From the NCBI RefSeq assembly GCF_003286075.1, contig NZ_QLUV01000003.1:124001-188000 (forward strand): a DNA stretch of 64,000 nucleotides. Direction: 5' to 3'. The stretch is from Paracoccus endophyticus (GTDB taxonomy: Bacteria > Pseudomonadota > Alphaproteobacteria > Rhodobacterales > Rhodobacteraceae). Positions 18,149 through 26,726 of the stretch are shown piece after piece. Below the pieces are notes generated by a model, which was not told the origin of the DNA, searched no databases, and saw only the letters and a list, made by a program, of their open reading frames with translations. Every line of letters starts with the position of its first letter. Within the stretch, counting starts at the first letter, position 1. Both the position numbers and the translations under genes were made by a program.

Positions 18149-18405
18149 TAGTCCTGATGCGACAGCGGGTCCGTGGGCTTAGCGCCTTCGGACGGCTCCT
18201 CCGGCAGGCGGATGAACGGCGCCGTCGCGCGCACGATCGGATCGGCCTCGGCCCCGGCGCGCAACTGGTCCAGAAACTCCATCCGCATCCGATAGGTCCA
18301 GAAATCGTTGATGTGCCCGGCCACCGCCTGTTCCGGCACCAGGTCCGGCTGGCTGCGGAAGAAATCGGCGATCTGCGTCGCCATGCGGATCAGCTTGTCG
18401 GCCAT
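18148..18405 (-). CDS. fdsD: Formate dehydrogenase delta subunit
   Basis: 85 aa. KLIRMATQIADFFRSQPDL and a second helix HINDFWTYRMRMEFLDQL match the small FdsD family, the last gene of fds operons. FdsD is required for an active NAD-dependent formate dehydrogenase, probably in molybdenum cofactor insertion or complex stability. It starts 3 nt after the fdhD stop and is followed immediately by a terminator, marking the operon end. Confidence 0.9.
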   Translation of the reverse strand: MADKLIRMATQIADFFRSQPDLVPEQAVAGHINDFWTYRMRMEFLDQLRAGAEADPIVRATAPFIRLPEEPSEGAKPTDPLSHQD

Positions 18406-18408
18406 GCG

Positions 18409-19275
18409 TCAGTCCTGGATGCGATGTGGATGGGTAAAGACGTCAAAGCTGTCGCCGCGCGCGCGCCCGATCAGCGTCACCCCTGCGGCCTCGGCCCAGG
18501 CGATCGCCAGCCGCGTGGGCACGCCCGCACCCATCAGCACCGGGGCGCCCATGCGCGCGGTCTTCTGCACCAGATCGACCGACAGGCGCGAGGTCATGGC
18601 AACACAGGCGCGGCGTGCGTCGAGGCCCGCCCGGGCGGCAGCCCCTGCCAGCTTGTCCAGCGCGTTGTGGCGGCCGACGTCCTCGCGCACCAGCGCGTCC
18701 CGGCCCGGCGTGTCCCTGGGCACCCACAGGGCGGCCGCGTGGATCGCGGGCGTGTCGCGCCAGCGGCGCTGGCCCGCCGACAGCGCCGCCATTGCGGCCA
18801 GGATGTCGCCCGGCGACAGGCGCAGCGTGGATTCACTCCGCCAGACGGCGGGCAGCGCGGCGGCAATGCTGTCCACGCCGCACAGCCCGCAGCCCACCGG
18901 CCCCACCATGCTGCGCCGCCGTTCCGCCAGCCCGGCCGACAGGCCCGGGCGCAGCCACAGCCGCGCCTCGTGCGCGGGCAGGTTCAGGGGACCGGCGGGG
19001 ACAGCCACGATCTCGCACCCGGTCACGTCGGCCGGGCTGGCGATCAGCCCCTCGGTCAGGGCAAAGCCGAACGCAAAATCATCCAGCTCGTGCGGGGTCG
19101 CCATCAGCACGGCCTGCGAGGCCCCGTCGATGACGATCGCCACCGCCGCCTCCTCGGGGCTGGCGGGCACGGATCCCTGATGCCAGCCGCCGTCCCGCCA
19201 GCGCCACAGCGGCCGGCCATCGGCCGGCGCGTGAGGCGGCACGATGCGGGCCGCGCCGGTCGTCCCTGCCGTCAT
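18409..19275 (-). CDS. fdhD: Formate dehydrogenase accessory protein FdhD/FdsC (sulfurtransferase)
   Basis: 288 aa from ATG 19275, overlapping the fdsA stop by 4 nt (ATGA). FdhD proteins pass sulfur from a cysteine desulfurase to the bis-MGD cofactor before it enters formate dehydrogenase. The Cys pair that carries sulfur is C129-G-L-C132 in VGPVGCGLCGVDS; HELDDFAFGFALTEGLI and REDVGRHNALDKLAG are further family segments. Its position in the operon is that of fdsC in Rhodobacter and Cupriavidus. A frame-open extension upstream lies inside fdsA and is not used. Confidence 0.93.
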   Translation of the reverse strand: MTAGTTGAARIVPPHAPADGRPLWRWRDGGWHQGSVPASPEEAAVAIVIDGASQAVLMATPHELDDFAFGFALTEGLIASPADVTGCEIVAVPAGPLNLPAHEARLWLRPGLSAGLAERRRSMVGPVGCGLCGVDSIAAALPAVWRSESTLRLSPGDILAAMAALSAGQRRWRDTPAIHAAALWVPRDTPGRDALVREDVGRHNALDKLAGAAARAGLDARRACVAMTSRLSVDLVQKTARMGAPVLMGAGVPTRLAIAWAEAAGVTLIGRARGDSFDVFTHPHRIQD

Positions 19276-22160
19276 TCGGCGGCGGGCAGGATGCGGCGCG
19301 ACAGCTCGGCATGGGCGCGATACTGCTCCTGCCATTCGGACGGTCCGTTCGACGGGCTGACCTGCACCGCCGTCACCTTGAATTCCGGGCAGTTGGTCGC
19401 CCAGTCGGAATTGTCGGTCGTGACCACGTTGGCCTGCGTGTTGGGGTGGTGGAAGGTCGTGTAGACCACGCCCGGCGCCACCCGGTCCGTCACCCGCGCG
19501 CGCAGCGTCGTGTCCCCTGCCCGGCTGGCCACGCGGACATAGTCGCCTGACGCGATGCCCCGGTTTTCGGCGTCCGACGGGTGGATCTCCAGCAGATCCT
19601 CGGCATGCCAGACGGTGTTGTCGGTGCGCCGCGTTTGCGCACCCACGTTGTACTGCGTCAGCGTCCGCCCCGTGGTCAGCAGCAGCGGAAAGCGCGGGCC
19701 GGTGCGCTCGTCCGTGCCGACGTATTCGGTGTGGATGAACTTGCCCTTGCCGCGCACGAAGCCGTCCACATGCATGACGGGCGTCCCCAGCGGGGCCGCT
19801 GCGTTGCACGGCCACTGGACCGAGCCTTCGCGGTCCAGCAGGTCATAGCTGACGCCGGCAAAGCTGGGCGTCGTCATCGCGATCTCGTCCATGATCTGCG
19901 AAGGGTGGTCATACCGCCAGTCCGCGCCCAGCGCGTTCGCCAGCATCACCGTGATTTCCCAGTCGGCATGGCCGTTCAGGGGCGTCATTGCCCGGCGCAC
20001 CATGTTGATGCGCCGTTCGGCGTTGGTGAAGGTGCCGTCCTTTTCCAGAAACGACGAGCCCGGCAGGAAGACATGGGCATAGTTCGAGGTCTCGTTCAGG
20101 AACAGGTCGTGGACGATCAGGATGTCCAGGCTCGCCAGCGCCTTCTGCACATGGCTGGTGTCGGGATCGGATTGCAGCACGTCCTCGCCCTGGCAGTACA
20201 GGCCCCGGAACGTGCCCGCGGTCGCCGCGTCGAACATGTTGGGGATCCGCAGGCCGGGTTCGTCCGACAGCGGCACGCCCCAGGCCTGTTCATAGATCCG
20301 GCGCGTCTCGATGTCGGTCACATGGCGATAGCCGGGGAACTCGTGCGGAAACGACCCCATGTCGCACGATCCCTGCACGTTGTTCTGGCCGCGCAGCGGG
20401 TTCACGCCGGTGCCCGGCTTGCCGATGTTGCCCGTCATCATCGCCAGGTTGGCAATGGCCATGACGGTGGTGGACCCTTGCGAGTGTTCCGTCACGCCCA
20501 GGCCATAATAGATGCTGGCACGCGGCGCGCCCGCATAGGCGCGGGCGGCGCGGCGGATCAGGTCGGCCGGCACCTGGCTTGTGCGCTCGACCGCCTCGGG
20601 GGAATGGCGGGGGTCCAGCAGGAACTCGCGATAGGCCAGGAACTCGTCCCAGTCGCAGCGGGTGCGGATGAACGCCTCGTCATACAGGCCCTCGGCCGCG
20701 ATCACATGGGCCATCGCGGTCAGCACGGCGACGTTGGTGCCGGGCAGCAGCGGCAGGTGCATCGCCTCATGGCGGTGGGCCGTGTCCAGCAGGTCGATGT
20801 GGCGCGGGTCGATCACGATCAGCCCCGCCCCCTGCCGCAGCCGCCGCCGCAGGCGAGAGCCGAAGACCGGGTGCCCCTCGGTCGGGTTCGCCCCGATGAT
20901 CAGCGCAAGGTCAGTGTCCTCGACCGAGTCGAAGTCATGCGTCCCTGCCGATGTGCCGAACGTCGTCTTGAGGCCATAGCCGGTCGGCGAATGGCACACG
21001 CGGGCGCAGGTGTCGGTGTTGTTGTTGCCGAAGACGGCGCGCGCCAGCTTCTGCACCAGATAGGTTTCCTCGTTCGTGCAGCGCGAGGATGTGATGACGC
21101 CGACCGAATCGCGCCCGTGCTTTGCTTGCGTCGCGCGCAGGCGGTCGGCGGCGAAACGGATCGCCTCCTCCCACGACACCACCCGCCACGGGTCGGTGTA
21201 ATGCTCGCGGATCATCGGGTTCAAAACGCGCTCGGCGTGCGTGGCATAGCCCCAGGCGAAGCGGCCCTTGACGCAGCTATGCCCCCGGTTGGCCTTGCCG
21301 TCCTTGCTGGGCACCATCTTCACGACCGTCTCGCCGCGCATATGGGCGTCGAAGGAACAGCCCACGCCGCAATAGGCGCAGGTGGTCTTGACGATGCGCT
21401 CGGGCGTGCCGATCTCGATCACCTTGTTCTCGATCAGCGTGGCGGTCGGGCAGACCTGCACGCAGGCCCCGCAGCTGACGCAGTCCGACGACAGGAAGCT
21501 GTCGGACGCCATCCCGGCGCTGACGCGGCTGTCAAAGCCCCGTCCCTCGATCGTCAGGGCGAACGTGCCCTGCACCTCTTCGCAGGCCCGTACGCAGCGC
21601 GAGCAGACGATGCATTTCGCCGGATCAAAGGTGAAATACGGGTTCGACTGGTCCTTGGCGCGCCATTCGGGGTTCGGCTCGCCGTTTTCGCGCCGCAGGA
21701 AATGGTTCTGGCCCGGCTCAAAGCGGACCTCGCGCAGGCCCACGGCACCGGCCATGTCCTGCAACTCGCAGTCGCCGTTCGCCGCGCAGGTCAGGCAGTC
21801 CAGCGGATGGTCCGAGATGTACAGCTCCATCACGCCGCGGCGGATGCGGGCGATCTCGTCGGTCTGGGTGTGGACCACCATCCCCTCGGCCACGGGGGTC
21901 GTGCAGGATGCGGGCGTGCCGCGCATCCCCTCGATCTGAACGACGCACAGCCGGCACGAGCCGAAGGCCGCCAGGGTGTCGGTCGCGCACAGCTTGGGCA
22001 CGGTGACGCCCGCCTCGGCCGCCGCGCGCATCACGCTGGTGCCGGCTGGAACCGTGACCAGCATGCCATCGACGCTCAGCGTCACGGCGATGTCGGACCG
22101 CGACTCGGGCGTGCCCATGTCGCGCGTCCAGTCCTTGGGGGGAATGACGAAGTCCTTCAT
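19272..22160 (-). CDS. fdsA: NAD-dependent formate dehydrogenase, molybdenum-containing alpha subunit
   Basis: 962 aa catalytic subunit that oxidises formate to CO2 in the cytoplasm. Domain order: NuoG-like N-terminus with a [2Fe-2S] ferredoxin region (cysteines at 58, 69, 72, 86), a His/Cys-ligated 4Fe-4S region (C122, C125, C131), two 4Fe-4S ferredoxin motifs (C183-x2-C-x2-C-x3-C and C227-x2-C-x2-C-x3-C), and a further CAYCGVGC cluster site at 261-268. The bis-MGD domain follows, with the likely Mo ligand C389 and catalytic H390 in RVCHSPTGYG; the residue is Cys, not selenocysteine. Stop and start overlap the genes on both sides by 4 nt. Confidence 0.96.
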   Translation of the reverse strand: MKDFVIPPKDWTRDMGTPESRSDIAVTLSVDGMLVTVPAGTSVMRAAAEAGVTVPKLCATDTLAAFGSCRLCVVQIEGMRGTPASCTTPVAEGMVVHTQTDEIARIRRGVMELYISDHPLDCLTCAANGDCELQDMAGAVGLREVRFEPGQNHFLRRENGEPNPEWRAKDQSNPYFTFDPAKCIVCSRCVRACEEVQGTFALTIEGRGFDSRVSAGMASDSFLSSDCVSCGACVQVCPTATLIENKVIEIGTPERIVKTTCAYCGVGCSFDAHMRGETVVKMVPSKDGKANRGHSCVKGRFAWGYATHAERVLNPMIREHYTDPWRVVSWEEAIRFAADRLRATQAKHGRDSVGVITSSRCTNEETYLVQKLARAVFGNNNTDTCARVCHSPTGYGLKTTFGTSAGTHDFDSVEDTDLALIIGANPTEGHPVFGSRLRRRLRQGAGLIVIDPRHIDLLDTAHRHEAMHLPLLPGTNVAVLTAMAHVIAAEGLYDEAFIRTRCDWDEFLAYREFLLDPRHSPEAVERTSQVPADLIRRAARAYAGAPRASIYYGLGVTEHSQGSTTVMAIANLAMMTGNIGKPGTGVNPLRGQNNVQGSCDMGSFPHEFPGYRHVTDIETRRIYEQAWGVPLSDEPGLRIPNMFDAATAGTFRGLYCQGEDVLQSDPDTSHVQKALASLDILIVHDLFLNETSNYAHVFLPGSSFLEKDGTFTNAERRINMVRRAMTPLNGHADWEITVMLANALGADWRYDHPSQIMDEIAMTTPSFAGVSYDLLDREGSVQWPCNAAAPLGTPVMHVDGFVRGKGKFIHTEYVGTDERTGPRFPLLLTTGRTLTQYNVGAQTRRTDNTVWHAEDLLEIHPSDAENRGIASGDYVRVASRAGDTTLRARVTDRVAPGVVYTTFHHPNTQANVVTTDNSDWATNCPEFKVTAVQVSPSNGPSEWQEQYRAHAELSRRILPAAE

Positions 22161-23689
22161 TCTGCGGCCTCCACCCGGACGCGCCGTCCGGTGAAATCAT
22201 CGGGGAAATGCTCCAGCGCCGACAGCACGGGATAGGGCACGAACCCCCCCAGCGCGCACAGGCTGCCCCATTTCATCGTGTTGCACAGATCGGTCAGCAC
22301 CGGGACCGCTTCAAGGTCCCCGGCGGCGATGCGGTCGATGGTTTCGACCCCGCGGGTCGATCCGATCCGGCAGGGCGTGCATTTCCCGCAGGACTCGATC
22401 GCGCAGAACTCCATCGCAAAGCGCGCCAGCGCGCGCATGTCGGCCGTGTCGTCGAAGACGACGACGCCCGCATGGCCGACAAGCCCGTCCTTGCCCGCGA
22501 ACTCCTCATAGCCGAAGGGGGTGTCGAACAGCGACGGCGGGAAATAGGCGCCCAGCGGCCCGCCCACCTGCACCGCCTTGACGGGCCGGCCGCTGGCGGT
22601 TCCACCCGCGATGGCGGTCACGATCTCGCCCAGCGACAGGCCGAACGCGACCTCGAACAACCCGCCGTGCCGGACATTGCCCGCGATCTGCAACGGCATG
22701 GTGCCGCGCGACCGGCCGATGCCGTGGGCGGCGTAGGCCGCCGCCCCGTTCGCCATGATCCAGGGCACGGTGGCCAGCGACAGCACGTTGTTGACGACCG
22801 TGGGCTTGCCCAGGAACCCTTCCAGCGCGGGGATCGGGGGCTTGGCGCGCACCACGCCGCGCTTGCCCTCAAGGCTGTTGAGCAGGCTGGTTTCCTCGCC
22901 GCAGACATAGGCGCCCGCGCCCACCCGCACCTCCATGTCGAAGGTGCGGCCCGATCCCAGCACCGACGCGCCCAGCACGCCCGCGCCGCGGGCGATGCGG
23001 ATCGCACTGTCCATGGCGCGGATCGCGTCGGGGTATTCGCTGCGGATATAGACATAGCCCTGCGTCGCCCCCACGGCCACGCCGGCGATGGCCATGCCCT
23101 CGATCAGGGTCAGGGGATCGCCTTCCATCAGCATCCGGTCGGCGAACGTGCCGCTGTCGCCCTCGTCGGCGTTGCAGACGATGTACTTGCGGTCCGCCGC
23201 AGCCCTGGCGACGGTGGCCCACTTGATCCCGGTCGGAAAACCCGCCCCGCCCCGCCCGCGCAGGCCCGAGTCGGTGATCTCGGCCACGATGCGGTCGGGC
23301 GCAGCCAGCGCGGCGCGCAGGCCCGCCAGCCCGCCATGCGCCTGATATTCCTCGACCGACAGCGGGTCGATGATCCCCACCCGGGCGAATGTCAGCCGCG
23401 TCTGCGCCCGCATCCACGGCAGGTCGTCCACCGGCCCCAGCGCCAGCGGATGCCCGGCAGGACCGGCCAGCAGCGCGGGCACGTCCTCGGGCGCCACGGG
23501 GCCAAAGCCGTGCCGGACGCCGTCGATCTCGATCTCGACCAGCGGCTCCAGCCAGACCATGCCGCGCGTGCCGTTGCGTGTCAGCGCGATGTCGATGCCG
23601 CGGGCCGCGGCCTCGCGCCGGATCGCATCGGCAACCTCGTCGGCGCCCAGCGCGCGGGCGGCGGCATCGACGGGAACCCAGATCCGCAT
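22157..23689 (-). CDS. fdsB: NAD-dependent formate dehydrogenase, FMN/NAD-binding beta subunit
   Basis: 510 aa from ATG 23689, which shares one base with the fdsG stop (TGATG). NuoF-like: the first ~100 residues are a thioredoxin-like domain, then GRGGAGFPTG at 145-154 (NADH/FMN loop) and NADEGDSGTF at 173-182. The 4Fe-4S site is C434-x2-C437-x2-C440 with C478 in the C-terminal helical domain. It passes electrons from FdsA to NAD+. An in-frame longer frame upstream is not protein-like and would overlap fdsG. Confidence 0.95.
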   Translation of the reverse strand: MRIWVPVDAAARALGADEVADAIRREAAARGIDIALTRNGTRGMVWLEPLVEIEIDGVRHGFGPVAPEDVPALLAGPAGHPLALGPVDDLPWMRAQTRLTFARVGIIDPLSVEEYQAHGGLAGLRAALAAPDRIVAEITDSGLRGRGGAGFPTGIKWATVARAAADRKYIVCNADEGDSGTFADRMLMEGDPLTLIEGMAIAGVAVGATQGYVYIRSEYPDAIRAMDSAIRIARGAGVLGASVLGSGRTFDMEVRVGAGAYVCGEETSLLNSLEGKRGVVRAKPPIPALEGFLGKPTVVNNVLSLATVPWIMANGAAAYAAHGIGRSRGTMPLQIAGNVRHGGLFEVAFGLSLGEIVTAIAGGTASGRPVKAVQVGGPLGAYFPPSLFDTPFGYEEFAGKDGLVGHAGVVVFDDTADMRALARFAMEFCAIESCGKCTPCRIGSTRGVETIDRIAAGDLEAVPVLTDLCNTMKWGSLCALGGFVPYPVLSALEHFPDDFTGRRVRVEAAE

Positions 23690-24204
23690 CAGCGCGCCCC
23701 CCCGACCATCGCGACGACGCGCTGCGCCGTGGCGCGACCCATCAGCCGGTCGCCCATTTGCGCGGCGGGCGCGCAGGCGCACAGGCCCAGGCAGAACACC
23801 GGCTCCAGCGTCAGCCGCCCGTCGGGCGTGGTCTCGTGCCAGTCCAGCCCCAGCGCGGCGCGGACCTGATCGGCCAGCGCATCGGCGCCCATCGACTGAC
23901 ACGCCTCGGCCCGGCACAGGCGCAGCACATGCCGGCCCGCCGGTCGTTCGCGGAAGTCGTGGTAAAAGCTGACCACGCCATAGACCTCGGCCCGGCTCAT
24001 CCCCAGCGCGTTGCCGATGATCGGCTGCGCCGCCTCGGGGATCAGGCCGAAGTCGGCCTGCACGTCATGCAGGATCGGCAGCAGCGGACCCTCTCGTCCG
24101 GCATGGCGCGCGATGATCGCGTTCAGGCGATCAAGGGCGTCGGCGTCAAGGGCTGAAACGGTCAGGCTGTTGGGGGCGGTCGGCGTGTTGGCCGCATGGG
24201 TCAT
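23689..24204 (-). CDS. fdsG: NAD-dependent formate dehydrogenase, [2Fe-2S] gamma subunit
   Basis: 171 aa, NuoE-like. A helical N-terminus (LLPILHDVQADFGLIPEAAQPIIG) is followed by a thioredoxin-like [2Fe-2S] domain with ligands C97 and C102 (LCRAEACQS) and C138 and C142 (CLGLCACAPA), the C-x4-C ... C-x3-C pattern of the family. First gene of the fdsGBA-fdhD-fdsD operon. A LysR-type regulator gene and likely operator lie directly upstream on the same strand. Confidence 0.95.
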   Translation of the reverse strand: MTHAANTPTAPNSLTVSALDADALDRLNAIIARHAGREGPLLPILHDVQADFGLIPEAAQPIIGNALGMSRAEVYGVVSFYHDFRERPAGRHVLRLCRAEACQSMGADALADQVRAALGLDWHETTPDGRLTLEPVFCLGLCACAPAAQMGDRLMGRATAQRVVAMVGGAR

Positions 24205-24253
24205 GGCAGGGATGCTTCCGGCAGAACGATCCCCCGAACGCTACCTGCGCCGT

Positions 24254-24302
24254 GATAGGCAAATCAATACCAAAGACCCGTAGGATGATAGGCGGTTCCT
24301 AT
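24254..24302 (-). promoter_or_regulatory. Probable LysR-type operator of the fds operon
   Basis: GATAGGC occurs at 24254-24260 and again at 24287-24293, 33 bp apart (three helical turns). The distal copy is part of a perfect inverted repeat ATAGG-N5-CCTAT (24288-24302) of T-N11-A type, the classic LysR recognition form. The sites are about 50 and 85 bp upstream of the fdsG start; the distal one overlaps the regulator stop codon. Confidence 0.6.
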
Positions 24303-25171
24303 GACACTGCTGCCCCTCGTGTGCCGGCCTCCAGCAACGCGCGGATCAGCGGCGGATGCGGCTCTCGGGCGGCGACGATCAGGCCGACCATGTGCCCTTC
24401 GGCCCCGGTCAGCGGCCGCGACAGCACGCCCGCCGGCAGCGGCAGCCCGTCGGCCAGAGCCTGCGGCAGCACCGCCGCCCAGTCACCCGTCGCCACGTGC
24501 GACAGGATCGCCAGCATCGAGTTCGACTCGACCCGCGGCACGTCGCGCGCGCCCACGTCCGCCAGGTGCCGGGCGACGATCCGGCGGTTCTGCATGTCGG
24601 GGGTCAGCAGGCACAGGGGCCGGGTGGCGGCCTCGGCCCAGCCGACCGGCCCGGCCTGCTCGGTGCGGTCCACAAGGCAATAGGTCTCGCGGAACAGCGG
24701 CAGGCGCTGGACCTTGCCCAGCGGCTCGCTGTCCAGATAGGTGACGCCCGCGTCCAGTTCCAGCGCGGCGATCTGGTCGCGGATCTCGTCCGAGGACCGC
24801 GACAGGATCGTCACCTCGGTCGCCGGGTGGCGGGCCAGCAAGGGGGCCGTCAGGTCGGCGATGCGGGGCATGGCGGTCGGGATCACGCCGATCCGCAGGC
24901 GGCCGCTGACGCCCCGGTGGCGGGCGCGCATCTCGGCCTGCATGGTGCGGGCGTCACCCACGATCCGGCGCGCCCAGTCCAGCACCCGCTCGCCCTCGGG
25001 CGTCAGCCCGCCATAGCGCGAGCCGCGCCGCACCAGCTGCACGCCCAGCTGATCCTCCAGCGCGCGCAGCGCAGACGACAGCGACGGCTGGGTGATTCCC
25101 AGCGCCTCGGCGGCGCGGCCGAAATGCTGTTCGCGCGCCAGCACCATGAACATGTTGAGCCGGTCGATCAC
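24299..25171 (-). CDS. LysR family regulator, probable activator of the formate dehydrogenase operon
   Basis: 290 aa from GTG 25171, the start that gives the standard LysR N-terminus MIDRLNMFMVLAREQHFGRA with AGGG upstream. Residues 1-60 are the winged helix (GRAAEALGITQPSLSSALRALEDQLG); the rest is the periplasmic-binding-protein-like effector domain. It lies 94 bp upstream of fdsG on the same strand, with repeat sites in the gap. In Cupriavidus a LysR protein (FdsR) controls fds genes; this is probably the equivalent, but its orientation is codirectional rather than divergent. Effector not visible. Confidence 0.85.
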   Translation of the reverse strand: MIDRLNMFMVLAREQHFGRAAEALGITQPSLSSALRALEDQLGVQLVRRGSRYGGLTPEGERVLDWARRIVGDARTMQAEMRARHRGVSGRLRIGVIPTAMPRIADLTAPLLARHPATEVTILSRSSDEIRDQIAALELDAGVTYLDSEPLGKVQRLPLFRETYCLVDRTEQAGPVGWAEAATRPLCLLTPDMQNRRIVARHLADVGARDVPRVESNSMLAILSHVATGDWAAVLPQALADGLPLPAGVLSRPLTGAEGHMVGLIVAAREPHPPLIRALLEAGTRGAAVS

Positions 25172-25236
25172 CGTCGCCCTGCCCCCACCCTCTGCCCCGC
25201 AGGTCGCACCGCAGGGCCGCGCACCGGCCGCGCGTC

Positions 25237-25476
25237 CTAAAGGATCTCGACTCGCCAGCTTTCGATGACGGTGTTGGCCAGCAGCGCCTCGCACATCCGG
25301 CCCACCTCCGCCTCGGCCGCGGCGGGATCGGTGGCGGCCAGGTCAAGCTCGATCACCTTGCCCTGGCGCACGCCCTCGACGCCCTTGAACCCCAGGTTGC
25401 CCAGCGCGTGGCGGATCGCCTCTCCCTGCGGGTCCAGGACGCCGGTCTTCAGCATGATGGTGACGCGAGCTTTCAT
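25237..25476 (-). CDS. purS: Phosphoribosylformylglycinamidine synthase subunit PurS
   Basis: 79 aa, the usual size of PurS, the small partner that joins PurL and the glutaminase PurQ in FGAM synthase. MKARVTIMLKTGVLDPQGEA and GFKGVEGVRQGKVIELDL are the family pattern. It starts 10 nt after purC. In most relatives purQ follows closely; here the next gene is the LysR regulator on the same strand and no purQ is in the window. Confidence 0.95.
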   Translation of the reverse strand: MKARVTIMLKTGVLDPQGEAIRHALGNLGFKGVEGVRQGKVIELDLAATDPAAAEAEVGRMCEALLANTVIESWRVEIL

Positions 25477-25486
25477 CGGCGGGCCT

Positions 25487-26245
25487 TCAGTTGATCAGCG
25501 TGGGCTTGGCGACAGGGGCCGCCGGCATCACGCCCAGCCGCCGCGCCACCTCGGTATAGGCGTCGGTCAGATTGCCCAGGTCGCGGCGGAACACGTCCTT
25601 GTCCAGCTTCTGCCCGGTCTTGACGTCCCACAGGCGACAGCTGTCGGGGCTGATCTCGTCCGCGACGATCAGGCGCATGAAGTCGCCGTCCCAGATGCGG
25701 CCGATCTCGATCTTGAAATCCACCAGCTTGATGCCGACCCCATAGAACACGCCCGACAGGAAGTCGTTGACGCGCAGCGCCAGGCTGACGATGTCGTCCA
25801 GGTCCTGCTGGCTGGCCCAGCCGAAGGCGATCACATATTCCTCGCTGACCATGGGATCGCCCAGCTCGTCGTTCTTGTAGCTGTACTCGACGATCGGCCG
25901 GGGCAGCGCCGTCCCCTCCTCCAGCCCCAGCCGCTTGGAGATGGAGCCGGCGGCGAAGTTGCGCACGATCACTTCAAGCGGGATGATCTCGACCTGGCGG
26001 ATCAGTTGCTCGCGCATGTTGATGCGGCGGATGAAGTGGTTCGGGACGCCGATGTTGGTCAGGCCGGTCATGAAGAACTCGCTGAGGCGGTTGTTCAGCA
26101 CGCCCTTGCCCTCGACCACGGCCTTCTTCTGTGCGTTGAAGGCCGTGGCGTCGTCCTTGAAATACTGGATGAGGGTGCCGGGCTCGGTGCCTTCGTACAG
26201 GATCTTGGCCTTGCCTTCGTAAATCTTCTTGCGCCGTGGGGCCAT
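25487..26245 (-). CDS. purC: Phosphoribosylaminoimidazole-succinocarboxamide synthase (SAICAR synthetase)
   Basis: Joins CAIR and aspartate with ATP in purine synthesis. 252 aa from ATG 26245, giving [28 protein letters not shown] lies just upstream. Signatures: [42 protein letters not shown] and [11 protein letters not shown]. The longer open frame upstream is not family-like. Operon with purS; divergent from the ATPase-inhibitor gene at 26377. Confidence 0.96.
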   Translation of the reverse strand: MAPRRKKIYEGKAKILYEGTEPGTLIQYFKDDATAFNAQKKAVVEGKGVLNNRLSEFFMTGLTNIGVPNHFIRRINMREQLIRQVEIIPLEVIVRNFAAGSISKRLGLEEGTALPRPIVEYSYKNDELGDPMVSEEYVIAFGWASQQDLDDIVSLALRVNDFLSGVFYGVGIKLVDFKIEIGRIWDGDFMRLIVADEISPDSCRLWDVKTGQKLDKDVFRRDLGNLTDAYTEVARRLGVMPAAPVAKPTLIN

Positions 26246-26376
26246 GTCCTGCGCCTTTCGTGGGCCAAGGGTCCATTTGGTCCTCCCATAGACCCGAACG
26301 GGCGCGCGGGGCAATACGGGGTTGCGGCAGGCGGGGCCCGTGGGCATATCAGGCGCAGACCTGACCGGAGGCCGAC

Positions 26377-26691
26377 ATGACCACCTTTGACGATCGCGAA
26401 CGTTCCTACGAGGCGAAGTTCGCCCACGACGCCGACCTGCGTTTCAAGGCCGAGGCGCGCCGCAACCGTCTGCTGGGCGAATGGGCGGCCGGGCTGCTGG
26501 GCAAGTCGGGCGACGAGGCGCGCACCTATGCGCTGACCGTCGTCACCTCGGACTTCGAGGAGCCGGGCGACGGGGACGTGTTCCGCAAGCTGGCGGCGGA
26601 CCTGTCGGGCAAGGCGGACGAGGCGGCGATCCGCGCCAAGATGGACGAACTGCGCACCGAGGCGCGTCGCCAGGTCCTCGAGGAAAGCTGA
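26377..26691 (+). CDS. F1-ATPase inhibitor, zeta subunit (DUF1476 family)
   Basis: 104 aa. The sequence [20 protein letters not shown], then [20 protein letters not shown] and TSDFEEPGD, closely follows the zeta subunit described in Paracoccus denitrificans, an inhibitor that blocks ATP hydrolysis by inserting its N-terminal helix into F1. The N-terminal inhibitory stretch and the following helical bundle are intact. GGAGG at 26367-26371 is 5 nt before the ATG. It is not in the F0 operon at 38.6-41.7 kb; the F1 operon is outside the window. Confidence 0.93.
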   Translation: MTTFDDRERSYEAKFAHDADLRFKAEARRNRLLGEWAAGLLGKSGDEARTYALTVVTSDFEEPGDGDVFRKLAADLSGKADEAAIRAKMDELRTEARRQVLEES

Positions 26692-26726
26692 GGGCCGGCG
26701 CGTCCCGCCCTAGGGTCGGGATGCGC

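Noticed and set aside
19581..22235. 884-aa open frame antisense to fdsA
   Set aside because: Composition is that of a complement shadow (Arg/Ala/His/Val/Gly); fdsA on the other strand is unambiguous.
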